Assembly (NCBI GenBank): GCA_036872755.1
Contig: JAVHNS010000002.1
Span: 124,001 to 188,000, forward strand
Source: Orbilia blumenaviensis
Lineage: Eukaryota; Ascomycota; Orbiliomycetes; Orbiliales; Orbiliaceae
DNA: 64,000 nucleotides
Reading direction: 5' to 3'
Shown here: positions 49,323 through 62,356 of the stretch, piece by piece
How the letters are laid out: the number at the start of each line of letters is the position of its first letter
Position numbering within the stretch: the stretch's first letter is position 1
Translations under genes and position numbers: made by a program
The notes under the pieces: generated by a model
Database searches by the model: none
What the model saw: the letters and a program-made list of their open reading frames with translations, nothing else
What the model was told of the DNA's origin: nothing

Positions 49323-51377
49323 CTATTCCCTACTTGTCTTCCCTCTGGAATGGGAAGGGACCCTATATAGAACACCACTAGCAGCAAGCTTGTCACGCTC
49401 TTCTTTAGACCGAAATGTCTTCCGGCCCCTGATAAACCAGTAGACAACGAGAAAGGAGAACACCAAAAAATATACCGCTGAAACGTAGTTCATGTTCCCC
49501 GCTACTACTGGATAGTAATACGGAAAGGAATATAAAACGAGTGTAAACACCGTCCAGATTAGGACGACGTAGTTGGAGATAAGGCCGAGGATTCCTGTCC
49601 AAAAGGGGCCGTGTTTGAGATTCGACCGCTTCTTTGCGAATAAAAGCAATGCTATCGGGATCGAATAAGAAATGTAAAGGAGAACGATGCAGGCAGTAAT
49701 CATGCTGGGGTATATGATATTAACAATCTGGATCCACTATTTAAGCGCACATGGTTTACCCTTACCTGTTAAAAGCCGTGGACGATGCAAGATAAAGGCA
49801 GCCAAGGATAGCAACCAGTACACAGTTCAAAAGATGCGCGTTTACCGGGGCATCTAGTTCCTTATTCACTACTGCCCAATGTTTCGACCCCGGGAGCCCA
49901 CGATCTCGAGAAAAGGACCAGGCGAGTCGTGCTTGCCAAGTATGGCAGGCAATAAGACACCCAACTCCGGTGCATATGATCAAAGACTCCAGTGCAACGG
50001 CTCCGGCAGTTGACTCTAGCGCTTGTTTGAATATCTCCAAGAGCGGAACACCAGTAGGGGACAGATAAACTCCATCGATGTCCTTAATCGCGAAGAATAT
50101 TGATATGCTGTAAACCAATGATGTGACAAATCCGATACCTACTGTGCCCAAAATTGCATAGGGTATAGCTCTCTCCGGCTTTGGTACTTCCTCCGCAAGA
50201 TGGGTTACAGAATCGAGGCATGCAAACGACCAGTTCGGATTGATTAGCCCAACCATGAAAGCGATGAATGGTGACGACCAGCCACTCTCATTCCTAAACG
50301 TCGCAAAGACAAATTCTGCACTGTTTTTGGGGTTGGATATCGCAAGAACGGTGATAGTGATTACGGTCATGGATATTAGTGATATACTTAGTGTGACCTT
50401 GGCCATCACTGGGAGTATCTTCCCGTAACAGTTAAAGAGCCCCGTGAAAATATTGATCAGCTCGTAGGCTGCGAAAACTGACAACCTCCCGTTAAGCTCG
50501 AGGAAGTTAGGGACACTTGGACAAGGAGGACAGTATTAGTTCCATCACTGATATATGTAGTAGAATAATATTCGAACAAGAACTCACAACGCTGGGTTAG
50601 AAATCTGGTAGACCCCAACAAGAGCACTTGCAACGGACAAGGTCGCACTCGCCGTTGTAAACACCGCCCCCGCCCAGGCAATTCCCCCAGTCATATATGC
50701 TAAGAAACTTGACCATTTGCGCGGCGCAAGCTCACTAGCCCAGAAATACTGACCACCAGCATTTGGCATAGCTGAAGCCATCTCTGAAAGCGATATTGCG
50801 ACACAGGTGGAGATCAAAGTGATGAAGCATGTTCCATAGATGGTAACAACGGTGCCCCCTGAGTATATACCCTATTCATTTCCGAATCAATAAATTGAGG
50901 GGCACATAATATAAATGTCTGCACCAATCGATCAAACTTACTGTTACAAGACTCGCCGATATACCGAACCATGAATTTGTGACCGAAAATCCCACTGCGA
51001 GTATGGATAAAATCGAGAAGTCTCTATTTAGATCTGGCGTGTAACCCGTATCTATTCGTCTCGTTTCATTCAGTCAATTCCAGTTCATATATATGATTTC
51101 GTTCATTCTCAATTGAAAGTTGTATAGTTTCTGCTTCTATCTCAAACCCTTTCCTGTATAGACAGGGGAAACAACTATGACAGCTATAGCATTTTCCGAG
51201 AAGTGATACGGAAAAACGGACTAAAATAATAAACCTAAGAACAAAATAGATATGGTAAAAAGATAACGTACCGGCCAGCCTCTTATTATCGATATCCAAA
51301 GATGAATCGTCCCTGAATTCGACATCGTCTTGAGGAATTTCACACTTCAGGCTTAGACACGAGTTATCTCGTTGCAT
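49323..51377 (-). CDS. APC-family amino acid/GABA/choline-type permease (543 aa)
   Basis: Plasma-membrane secondary transporter of the fungal amino acid/choline permease group. Five exons: 51377-51272, 51051-50942, 50871-50588, 50515-49766 and 49704-49323. A hydrophilic N-terminus (about 40 residues) precedes about twelve hydrophobic segments. The first carries the helix-1 region (FSVTNSWFGISASLVTGIYSGGT), followed by ISLSEMASAMPNAGGQYFW (helix 3 signature) and INPNWSFACLDSVTHLAEEVPKPERAIP, typical of the UGA4/HNM1-like group. The C-terminus is hydrophilic and basic. The substrate cannot be told from sequence alone (GABA, choline or amino acids). It is convergent with mcdA, with 174 bp between stops. 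Confidence 0.9.
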
Positions 51378-54300
51378 ATCTAACTTTCCGGCTCAGTAGT
51401 GTGTTACTATAACGGACCAGCACAAATTCTTAGAAGTTCGATTGCTCGTAAATTGGTCTTGTCTATGGGTCGTGGGCCAGGTCTATGGTAGAATGGGGGA
51501 TATTTATTCCAATGGATTGAAATTTTTCTCCTAGGTGCGCATATGAAAGCCTTTTAAGCACCCCAAAGCAGAGAGAAGGCGCCACGCCCTCTTCATTGTC
51601 AGATCTGAGCCAATTTCGAGTAAGTCTCTGTTGCCGGATAGATATTTAGCTGAGGACGGATTAGGCACTCGGTGGGCGAACAAACGGTAGAGATGGTATA
51701 ACCCAGATATCTGCGTGCATATTTCCAACATATAGATATGCATATTTCTGCAGAAAGAACCAATAACACTTCACAAAGCCCGCTCCTCTCCCCCCCTTCA
51801 GGTTGGTGGCGCTAGTCAGGCTGCATCGTTCCTATCGCACAATAGCACCATGTTAATGAGTTCGTGTAAGATACGGGCGGTCAAATGGGTGGGAAAATAT
51901 TCAACCCAGCTATCGATATCGTCGACGTAGAATCCAAACCATAAATTCTTTGGTGTAACCATACTAAATCACCCTGACCAACCCATTCTCCTAATAAATT
52001 ATATTAGCAGCGTGCTAGTGTCAGCCTAAATACCTAATTGTAGGGCCTACTACCGTCGCCAATACGAGCCCCCGGGGAGCACGGAAGATAAGCCTTAGGA
52101 ACGTTGGTTCGAGCGCTGACAGAGCCATTTCTCAAGAATCCAACATGAAAGAATGCATGTTGGAAACCAACAAATTACAAAAATGGATTGCGCTTTTTTC
52201 GACCTTGGATAATTGACTTATAGGATTCAAAGCGTGTTAGCAAGATATTTTGAAGTCAAAAAGTATATGCATCTAATCCAAAATATCTTACATGTTTGTA
52301 GATGCAGTGTCCGCCACTCGATAGCCCGAGAATGGTGCCTACTAGGCTCCCAGTCGCAACACTCAATTGGTTTGCTTTGTTATATATTAAATTTCTTATC
52401 AATGAAACTTAGTTAGGGCCAAGGCTGGATCGACCAGGTATGCGGTGATTACAAGCAAACAGTGAGACGATCTCTTCTCGCAACTGTCCCGTTGGAACCA
52501 GGCAACGCAAGGTCGAAAAGACCACTCGCAACACAATTATCGACGTACCCTTCAGGTTGCAACATTAATAGGGGTCTTTCTCCTAGGAAGAGTCGGTGGT
52601 CTTGGATCTAAAGAGTCATAGAGAGAAAGGAAGCTAAACCACCGAAAATTGAAAGATTTGGAGAATACCCACATAATTATAATCAATGTTGTATTGAAGC
52701 TAGGTACCTACTCAGAGACATGTTATTGCCATAACGTAGGCCAATCCTCCGATAATTAAGAAACCATGCCAACATGCCTGACCAATGTAAGTGCTACCGA
52801 TCACCAGCTGGAAAATGTAAAAAAGACTTATAAGGATAAGGTTGAAGTAGTTATCTGGATTGTAGAATAACATACCCATATATAAGCTTGGCAGCCCAAA
52901 TTCAAGGCTAGCGTAAACAAGCTACCGTTTGCACGCATATACCAGTGCAGAATTGGGAGCATACACCACAGCTGGACAAGTCTACCTATACTACATTTCT
53001 ATTGATAGAAATCCGACCACGCGACTATGCAGAAACATTTGAAGGTACAAGTCGATACGCCTAGGTACATTTGTCAAGCAGGCCGGAGGCCAAAGCCGTG
53101 CATGCAGCATGCGCACTCCGCGAGACCCCACCGATACTTTATTGGAGCGTGACAGATATCTTGGTCCCATTCTTTCGATTTCGTGGCGATTCTAGGGCCC
53201 GTAATCTCTAAATATTCTTCCGCGTGTGTCATTGGACCAGCTACAGACTCGGAGGTGATATCGAGGGAGTTATGGGCGCTACCAAGAGCTAATAGATCAT
53301 TGAGGCTGAAGCGGAACTGGGTAATATAAGTCTAGTATCCTTGGGCAGAATAAAAAAACTCCCTCTAGCTCGAATCAGCTCTATAGCTTCAGGTCTGGGG
53401 TATGATCGATAACTTCCGAATTCTCGGCCCTGTTTCGCCTCCCGGTCCTCTGTGCTTCTGAACTGTGAATTATTCTCAAGGAAAGCAAACATATTTAAGG
53501 GGCTGTGCAAAGTCGCCGTAGGAAAATTGAGCTGTCCGGGTGGGATATTCTACCAGGGTCAAAAACTTGGTTGGCTCAGTAGACGAGAAAGGGCTGGAAT
53601 GAGTGGGGAGATATGATACGAATGAGTCTGGAAATGATCTGTTCAGGCTTCGTGCTACGAACATGTACTCAGATGCAACCAAATGCACTCACCCATGCAG
53701 CTTAATAAGGTGACCAGGAGAAGTGGGACCAGGTGAGCAGTCAATCCGACTCCGAGATTTCAACCAGTTAGATTGAGATTGGATGGTGTATCATCCACGG
53801 CACTATACCCCGGCCGGCCATTTGGTCTTGAAACCTCTCCAAGGACTTGATTTGCCCCACAGCATGAGTAAGAGAAATTTGTGCCTTCCGAATTGGCATC
53901 TACATTATTCTAATATTCACTTCATTGTTTGCTTCTACCGGCTATGTCAATGCATGGGCATGTGGGCACGCTAGTAGGCGCTACCCACATAAAAAAGGGG
54001 ACAGAACATACCAGCCTAGACGGCACATATGCATGCATATATTAGTAAAGGTATAGAGGCGAGATAATAATGTATCTGGCTAAAGAAATCAGAAAAACAC
54101 CAGAACCCCCTACGCGTGGAAACATTTAATCATATCCTGCCCTTTACCCTAGAGGTCTTCCCTTCCCTTTTCTTTTTTCACAACCCCCATAGATACGAAA
54201 GCCATTGGTACAGCTCTGAAGACTTTCCGTAGAAAAATCTATAACTACAGCCGGATGACAGAACAACAGTCACGTAGGAGATAATTAAATTTGTACGTAG

Positions 54301-57300
54301 GCTGATGATACATCCTCGTTCCCAGGAAAACATACCCCAATTCTTCGAATCGAAAAGTAGTTTAGTCTCAGAGCAAAATTATTGATCCATTCCATAACTC
54401 AAGGGCATTCAAGTTCGATCATGGGCTATGGGTATATTTGAGACGATGCTGAGACGGTCGCATATGGGAAAGAGTCACCCGGTATAGTATAGTACATAGG
54501 AGGCTATGCTCCGACAGGGATGAGTTGGCCGAATGGCGCGGTATTCCGCTCCGCTCGCGAAACGCCTACCCTAGCGAAGGTCATATTTCGGAGGCGCGAG
54601 TGCTCGAGTCAATAATTGCTTTGACACGGATGCAGCCAGGACCCCACAAGTACATGTCAAACCTCCATGTCTCTATCTTCAATATTCCAAATTATCTAAT
54701 CGCCGCGCGCTCATTAGTTCTATTGAATCGTTCATCGTGGTAGTCACGCCTCTTAACTGCCTAGCGGAACATATTTTCACGGGACAAATCAATATAAACC
54801 GAACGTTACATTTCATGCAAGTGTAGAGCATCCCTTAATTTCTTTGAGAACATTAGTCGGCCGAAAACGCCATCTTCGCCCATATTGGCCAGAATCAACG
54901 GTTGAAGATCCTGAATCTGAAGCAATTGATGTTAATAACACTGCATTAGTACTATAGTGCCCAGGGCGAATCCCGCCCTAGTGTCGATATGGTGTGATAT
55001 ACCTATGGGCAAATAAATTCTATACCATGCCGGGGGAGCTACGAAGGTATGCAGCGTGCGGGACACCTGCAAGATATGACCGCCGCAATGCACGGAACTC
55101 GATGCTGATGTCTAGTATCTTTTCCCAAAAAGGATATACATCAAGCATTATATCGATATGCGAAGCACCAAACCCCAACCACCTTAGCCATATTGGTGAG
55201 GCATCTATATTTGGAAGACTAGGGACAACTCCGAGGTTAGTTAGACGGCTCAAAAGCTTAAGAGCTTAATCATCCGCGAAAATTTAGCCTATGACCGTCT
55301 GATCGAGGATGTTGTGCGGGAAAACTTAGGACTCTGTTGGATTGTGAGAGAGCCCTCAAGAGGTGCCAAGGCTGGTTGGGCGAATGATTTGGAACTTCAA
55401 CCAGCCATTCGTGCATGGAGGGGATAACACCCCTCCGAAACGGAAAACAAACGCGGGGAGACAAGGGTCTTCTGTGGCGCTAACGACAAAATTCGAGGTC
55501 CACGGCCCTCGCCCAGGCCCCCAAGTTAAGATTGATTGCTACGTCAGCAGACTTTACTCGAATATACACACAAGTTGCCTCGGAAGGCAGACTTAAGAAA
55601 TGGTCCCACTCTAGCACGTGCAGCGATGTCGCCCCGAATACTTGGCGAACGCGGCAAACGACGAAGCCTCAATACATTACGTAGAGATGAATGGAAGGCC
55701 GCTTGACCTTGTCAGCTCCAATATCATTACTCAGCATATATGTTGAGCACAGATATGTGTGGCTTCGGCATGATGCGAACCCACCAAGAATTTGGGCAAG
55801 CGCCTTGAGCCATATGCAATGCATATATCCCTGTTGCCTTGAACAATATTAATGTTAAAAAGTTTAACCCAAGAGGAAAGCTATCCATGACCCTTGCTTC
55901 GATTGACTAGGGAAATTCTCGCTACTAGCTGTTTGCTAGCTTTCCCACGTCTATACCTTCTTGAAATCCGTCAAACCATGCGAATGTGGATTCAGAGAAA
56001 GTTGTACCCCCGCAGATAGAGGTTGGGGCTACACAGAACTAAAACAGAAGCTAGCCGTCCTAGGACCTCTTATCTCGAGCTAAATTTGCAGAAAAGACTT
56101 TCGGTAAGACTGGGGTTCATAGGGCTGCGTCGTCGATCGATCATATCATGAGCTCTTTGCATGCATCTAGGTGCACACCGGTGCTCCTCGCCAAATCCCA
56201 CACGAGAGGAGACAGTCCTATGTGGTTAACACGTTTGATAGATTGATCTCACCTCCAAAATCTACACTTAACGACAATCCTCCGTTTTCTCGCAAATTAA
56301 TCCTACCAGCTAATTCAATACGAATATTAATAGGATTAGATATCGTAGTCTCCACTACCATCCTTGATCTGACGGATACTGGGGCTTCTCACACCAAAAC
56401 AACAAGACTCGATGGCGAAGCTAGCTTAGCATCCCACTAAAAGACCTTTCCGTCTTCCGAGAAACATCGAAGCTTTGGAGCTGCTTCTGAAAGCTACATT
56501 GTGCGTTTGCTTGGGCTGATATGAGCTTGTGATCAAGTGCACACTCTCGCTTCGACTGCCTATTTTTGGACTAGTCTCAAATGGTGCATGCAGCAACACC
56601 AATCATAGCCCTGCGGCCGGTGGTTTCCGTGCACCAACCCTCCTTTCTATTCCTTCTAGAAGGACTGTGGAAGGTTGCCGTTACATGGTCAGCCCTGGTC
56701 CCCTCCATCTGCAGCGTGAACCTTTTCTCTCTCAAATGATTCTGAGATCAAAGTCTTCTTAATCAGCATAAGTTCACGACGAAAAATGAACTGTAGTGAG
56801 CTCTTCAAGCTAGTAATCTGCATAATATCCAGGATGAAGGATTGGATCCCGATTATTTGGCTATCATCTTCAATGATTTCTAGAATTGTCTCACATTTGG
56901 TTCGGAAAACCCGAATTCGATACAGCCTTACCGCTAAAGCCTGCACTGGAAGCGACTGTTGGTCTGTGCCAGTGGGTATCGGTTGAAGCTGCCTGCGGTT
57001 GAATCAGATTAAGATTCCAAATAAAGCAATCCAACGTACGTAACAATCAAAAGGGAAAATGTTCAAAGCCACGATATAACTCTCAGGTCGCCTAAACTTC
57101 CAGCGAAGTTAAGTGGTACGGTTGCAACTCCCTTGCCGTGTGCCGCCCTTGTGTGCTGTTGTAATCGATCGAATAGAAGGGGCAACGAATTGTAGCTGCA
57201 TGCTTTGTCTTCCCACCCTAGTCGGATGGCTTGAAAAGCTAGATGCATGCCACCAGGCCCCACAGCGACATTTTTAGAACGCTAGAAGGCGTACCGAAAC

Positions 57301-58077
57301 TTCTTCGCATCTTCTTTTTCGGGCTGGCTGTGAAAATTGGAACAGAAAAGCTATCCAGGGCGTACCCGAGTGGGCATGGAAAGACTAATCAGACCGGCGC
57401 GGGGTGATTGAAGTTAGATCGGCAGGGACGGGTAATTAGAAGAATGCGACCGCAGACGTGGTGATATTAGCGTGGCAGACCATGGCCACGCCTAGTTAGT
57501 AAGTGCGTGGGTGTCTGTCGCGCACAATGTTGACCGAACCATAATCGGTAACCCGAAGGAACAGGAAGGCGGGACCATAGAACGAAAGAGAGACAAAAAG
57601 ACGCCAATCTGATGACGATACTTTGAGAATTCGTTTTTAATATACCTGTTCTCATAAGCACGAGCGACATCTCCCAAAGATATCAGTGCGGGATTGAGGA
57701 GGCGAGTTCCTGGTAGGGCTGTTGACTTGGGCAGGAACAACACGATCAAGAGGCGTATGCATTATGCATTGTATTAGCATCGCCTCAAGGTCCCTAGTTA
57801 ACTAGCTAAGAATACTATAGAAAAAATCGCTTTTGCGCAATGATCGTACCATCGATGTAATGCCCGCACTACCATGCCACAGTCCGAGATAATAAGGGGG
57901 GCCAGGGTCAGAATTTCGCTATTGTCCTATACACGCCGACTGCACATACCACCTGCAAGCTGGAGGCCCCCAAACTTGCTGTAGCTGCAGAAACTTGAGT
58001 GCAATGACATGCAATTGTTCAAACACTAATGAGGTTTTAGGCAACGCCGCCCACCCTTCGTCCGCGTTCTCGAAAAC

Positions 58078-58110
<33 letters not shown>

Positions 58111-58794
58111 CCAAGCCAGAGCCCAATGTGCGGCTTACACGATCAATACATGGACAAAAAAGCAACCTTCTAATGGGGACGATAGTTCACCCAAGATGTT
58201 TGTATCGGTATGACCTAGCCAACACCAGCTAGCCCGTGAGTGGAAGGGTCGTTTTGCTGCTTGGCGGCTGCTCACCCTTGTCAAGTACACCGACACTACC
58301 TTCTGGTACATGCAGCAACCCTGCCCCCGCCATGGGCATGAGGACGAGTATGCAATCGGCATTGATTGGAGGGTACAGAATAGAATGTCTTTGACTTGAG
58401 CTCTCACAAGATGAATATATTAGGCCCTCATGAACTGTCCCAAAATACTTCTGGCAACATTCCCTCCCTATCAAATTGATAATATATATAGCTCAGGGGA
58501 TATCGCACATTACTCGAAGATACAGGCTTTGTAGTATATAATAAATTACAAACCTATAAACAGGAGGAACTTGAGTCTCCAACGACTTCTTTTTATACTT
58601 ATATATTTTTACTATCTATACACAATCATACAGCCCCACGCCCCGGGGTTCATATAGCTCCAGCTCTAGACTTGGATCCAGACATTTAAAGCTTTGACAT
58701 TCGATACTTAAAGCTGCAATTGGACCTCTACGAACCTTCGCCACAAACATTCTCGCTAGTGCCATTAGTGGCCCACTCTACCCGACAATAACCA
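51378..58794. other. Gene-poor 7.4-kb region
   Basis: No gene with a convincing start, splice pattern or recognisable family was found on either strand. There are scattered stop-riddled frames of 60-90 codons. The best minus-strand open stretch is 53074-53319 (82 codons, sense-like composition including Trp, Cys and Gly-rich ends), possibly a decayed exon. It holds a 31-A tract (58079-58109) and a few CCTAGGTA words. It may be degraded coding or transposon sequence, but I could not identify a parent. Confidence 0.5.
58079..58109 (+). repeat. A tract, 31 nt
   Basis: An uninterrupted A run. No element with a matching 5' end or target duplication was recognised. Confidence 0.9.
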
Positions 58795-61470
58795 ATGGCG
58801 GTGACCCTGGACCATTCCATCGCACTGCAGCCGCACTTATTCGAAATGTCTTCCTCAGCTTTTCCATCCTCTCTCCCCTTCCCTTCAGACACCGAAAGCT
58901 CGCAAATGCCACCCACCAGATCAAAATCACATTCGCAAACTGGGACTTCGGCGACAAATGCTGTGAGCCAAGCTGTCGCAGGCACTGCTGGTGTAACAAA
59001 ACCGAAGCAAAGTAAAAGCAGAAACGGTATGGACTATCTTACTTTACTGTCTTTTAACGCCATTCTAGAAATTACCCTGGTGGCACCTGGCTTTCAAGTT
59101 CCGCCTCAAGCCAACCGAGTCATGCAGGAAGAAGTGCAACATAAACAACACAATAATACAAATACTGACAGAGATTCCAATACATAGGTTGCGTTACTTG
59201 CAAAGCGAAGCGACTAAAATGCGACGAAACCAAACCTACCTGCTTACAATGTAAGTTATAGCATCACCATATTCAGAAATATCACAAGTATGCAAAGGGT
59301 AGCTAAAAAAAACTGGTCGTTAGGCGAGAAGCGAGGTGTTCCGTGCGGTGGATACAAAAAGGACTTTAAGTGGCGGGCATTTGAAGAATCAGACCTAAGT
59401 GGGAAGGGCTCGAAATCACGCCCGAAGCGTATGTTACGCAAACAATTATGCTTCATTGCATTTAAATTCCAGCATAGACAGCTAATATAACTTAACTACG
59501 CAGCCCTCTCAAACCTTCCGGCGAAGCCAAAGAGGGGCATATCTTCGGGGCCCTCTAGCCCTGCATTATCTGAGGCATCCCTTGGTTCTATCCACTCTCC
59601 TCTTCAATCGCCACTCCCTCTGACCCCACTAACTACGCAATTCGATGCTCCTCCGACACCACCTCTCCACCACCTTTACGCCCCTAGTATGTACCCCCTA
59701 GGAAATCTTGAGGATGCCTTTATCCCAAACCCAGCCTTCTCTGGGGCCGAGGTACCTCGATCACATCCTGTCTATATGGACGAAGAGAGGAGGGCATCTA
59801 TTTCACCAAGACTTGAGGATCTTTTGATCCCGGGAAGCATATTAAACAGACCAATCCCACTTCCGGAATATGGTGACTTCACAGCATATCAGCCAACTGG
59901 CATGGGGATTGGAATGACAGTACCTGCAGATGACGATCAAATCGAGGAAGTCCCAAGAAATTTTCTCGAGGCTGGGTGGGTTGTCTCCGACGAGTCCTCG
60001 GGTGCCAACTACCAGGCCCTTTCTGACATTTTCAGGGGCCCTCGGGTTGATATCAGTAGTCCTGAGATGCTGATAATGCACTTTGATAAACAAACCTGTG
60101 GAATCATGTCCATAAAGGATGGCCCAACAGAAAATCCGTGGAGGACATTGATTTGGCCACTCGCAACCCAAATTCCGGCGCTCCGTCACGCAATCTACTC
60201 CATGACCGCCTTTCACATGTCTCATAGCAGACCCGAGATGAGAGTACAAGGAATGGAGCACATGAAGCACAGTATCAAACACCTTGCTACAGGATTGAAC
60301 ACTGGGGATATTCTCCCGGAAGCTGCATTCGCCACAACACTTGCTTTGGCTTTCGCTGAAGAATGGAACAGACATATTTCTACTGGAATCGAGCATCTAC
60401 GAGGGGCCAAAGTTCTGGTAAATCAAGCGCTGGTCAGGTATCAAAATTACCCAATCAATAGTACCGAAGTGGCGAGGCTTAGATTCCTCTACAATACTTG
60501 GGTTTACATTGATGTGCTTGCCCGGCTCACTTCGAAGAACGACGACGAATCTCAATCATTTGAAAGTATTTCACCACTCTTAAGCGCCCCTATGATGATG
60601 TCATCAGAAATCGACCCTCTAATGGGATGTGCTACCACTCTTTTCCCCCTAATCGGGAGATGCGCATCATTAGCGAAACTTGTTCGGAAGAGCAAGAAAA
60701 ACAGCGTCACAATTATCTCGATGGCCCTTGAACTTAAAACTGCCATCGAGAACTGGCAACCAGACGCAGTTTACGAGCCAATCGAGGACCAAACTTCAAA
60801 CATCGATCATTGTATCCAAACAGCTGAGGCATACAGATGGGCGACGCTATTATACTTGCACCAATCGGTCCCAGAGATTCCATCTCCTTCAGCACATGAG
60901 CTTGCCGAAAAAGTTATGTGCACAATTGCTTCAATTCCCACTACCTCCCGCACATGCATTGTCCACGCCTTCCCTCTTCTCGCAGCTGGCTGTGAAGCTG
61001 TCGGCCAGGAAGAAAGGGAGTGGGTCGAGAAACGATGGGCAGACCTGATGCAGCGACTCTGGATTGGTAATATTGACCGAGCCTGGGACATCGTCAGAGA
61101 AGTCTGGCAGCGGCGAGACAGCTATGTCAACGAGAAACAGAATGTGACTATCGTCACTGATATAGACTACGCTATTCGCTCGCATATTTCTTCTAACAGC
61201 AGCACTCCAGCTCCATCCGTAATAGAAGATCCAACAATGTATCTCGACTTCCAGAAACTCAACGAAGAAATGAACAGATCCCCAAGCCAGGCGGATATAA
61301 TGTGGGGCGGTAGCGTTCCAAATACGGAAATGAGGAGACCAAGTCCGGCTCCAGGCACTAGGGTTAAGGGTCTAGAGATGGATGAATGGGATTACGAGAC
61401 ATCAATCCGGGGCCGGCTATCTTGGGTCGGGCTTTGTGCTGAGTGGCAGTGGGAGATTTTCATTGGTTAG
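58795..61470 (+). CDS. Zn2Cys6 transcription factor, PRO1/ADV-1-like (788 aa)
   Basis: Nuclear DNA-binding regulator. Four exons: 58795-59026, 59188-59250, 59324-59428 and 59504-61470. The zinc cluster is C79-x2-C82-x6-C89-x6-C96-x2-C99-x6-C106 (CVTCKAKRLKC, then CLQCEKRGVPC). The intron between exons 2 and 3 splits the codon of C99. CGGYKKDFKWR follows directly. It and the domain segment TCGIMSIKDGPTENPWRTL-IWPLA with HISTGIEHLRGAKVL match, as I remember, the PRO1/ADV-1/NosA group that controls sexual development. The Ser/Pro-rich linker (about 145-230) has TP/SP sites, and the C-terminal half is a fungal_trans_2-type region. ATG 58846 is an alternative start. Confidence 0.87.
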
Positions 61471-62356
61471 AGTTACTACTACCTATCATTTCATTCTTGT
61501 TTATATTTCACTTTTTTTGGTATACTCGTGGCGTTCTTCGGTTCTCATCATATTCTGTACATATTCCCTACTCATGTATATAACTTTCGTCCCCAACCCG
61601 ATCTGTAGGTTTCAGCGAATGGCGTTTGCATCCGATTTTCTTTGAAGAATATACCATATACTATTACGATAATATGAGTCCTAAAATAACGCAAATCTAA
61701 GCAAATTTCGTGACAACGACAGTTTCGAAGATCCCACCTCAAACCCCTGCCATGTACCGGCTAGCTGCTGTTATCTGCATGTGCACAATATGTAACTATG
61801 TTACATCATCATCAATTATAATCACGAGACTTTAGGGGCTCAAGCTGCATATGCATGCAGGTCCCACAGTTCTATTTCAAATATACCCTGGCCTTGTGGC
61901 TTGCAGGGTGGCACGAAGCTCAATACCTTGTCGACATGCCATAGCTCGGTAGGCTGCACTGGCTACCCGACTGCCTACGCACGGATTCTAAAGGGGTATC
62001 ATCATTCTTTGATTTGTGACAGAAAGGATGCTGATAAGAGTGCCCATCATAATGGATGTCTTCGCACAGGGCATGCGCATGACTTTGTCATATCGACAAT
62101 CCAGACGACGAGAGAAAGCAAGCTGATGTAATTTAACAGGACCTGAACCTCCCATTTATCTTCAAAAGCAGTTATATAAAAGTAACAACGCCACGCACAT
62201 GGATATATTAGCAATAAGCAAATAAACAACAGGAGCACAGCCGAGTGCTATGAATATCGGGGGACAAAGCTTGACATCTTAAACATGCAGACGGCGTTTA
62301 CAGCCGAAGTGTTGAGACATCAATGTGGAGTAGGTACCTGACTGGAGCGCAAAATT
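61471..62356. other. Convergent intergenic region
   Basis: 886 bp between the zinc-cluster gene and the glutamine-synthetase-like gene. It has AT-rich and CATATGCATGCA-type words near 61845. No gene seen. Confidence 0.55.

Noticed and set aside
54525..54620. tRNA-Ser/Leu-like TTGGCCGAATGGC start
   Set aside because: No proper anticodon or T-arm could be folded and no A/B-box pair in spacing. It is chance similarity.
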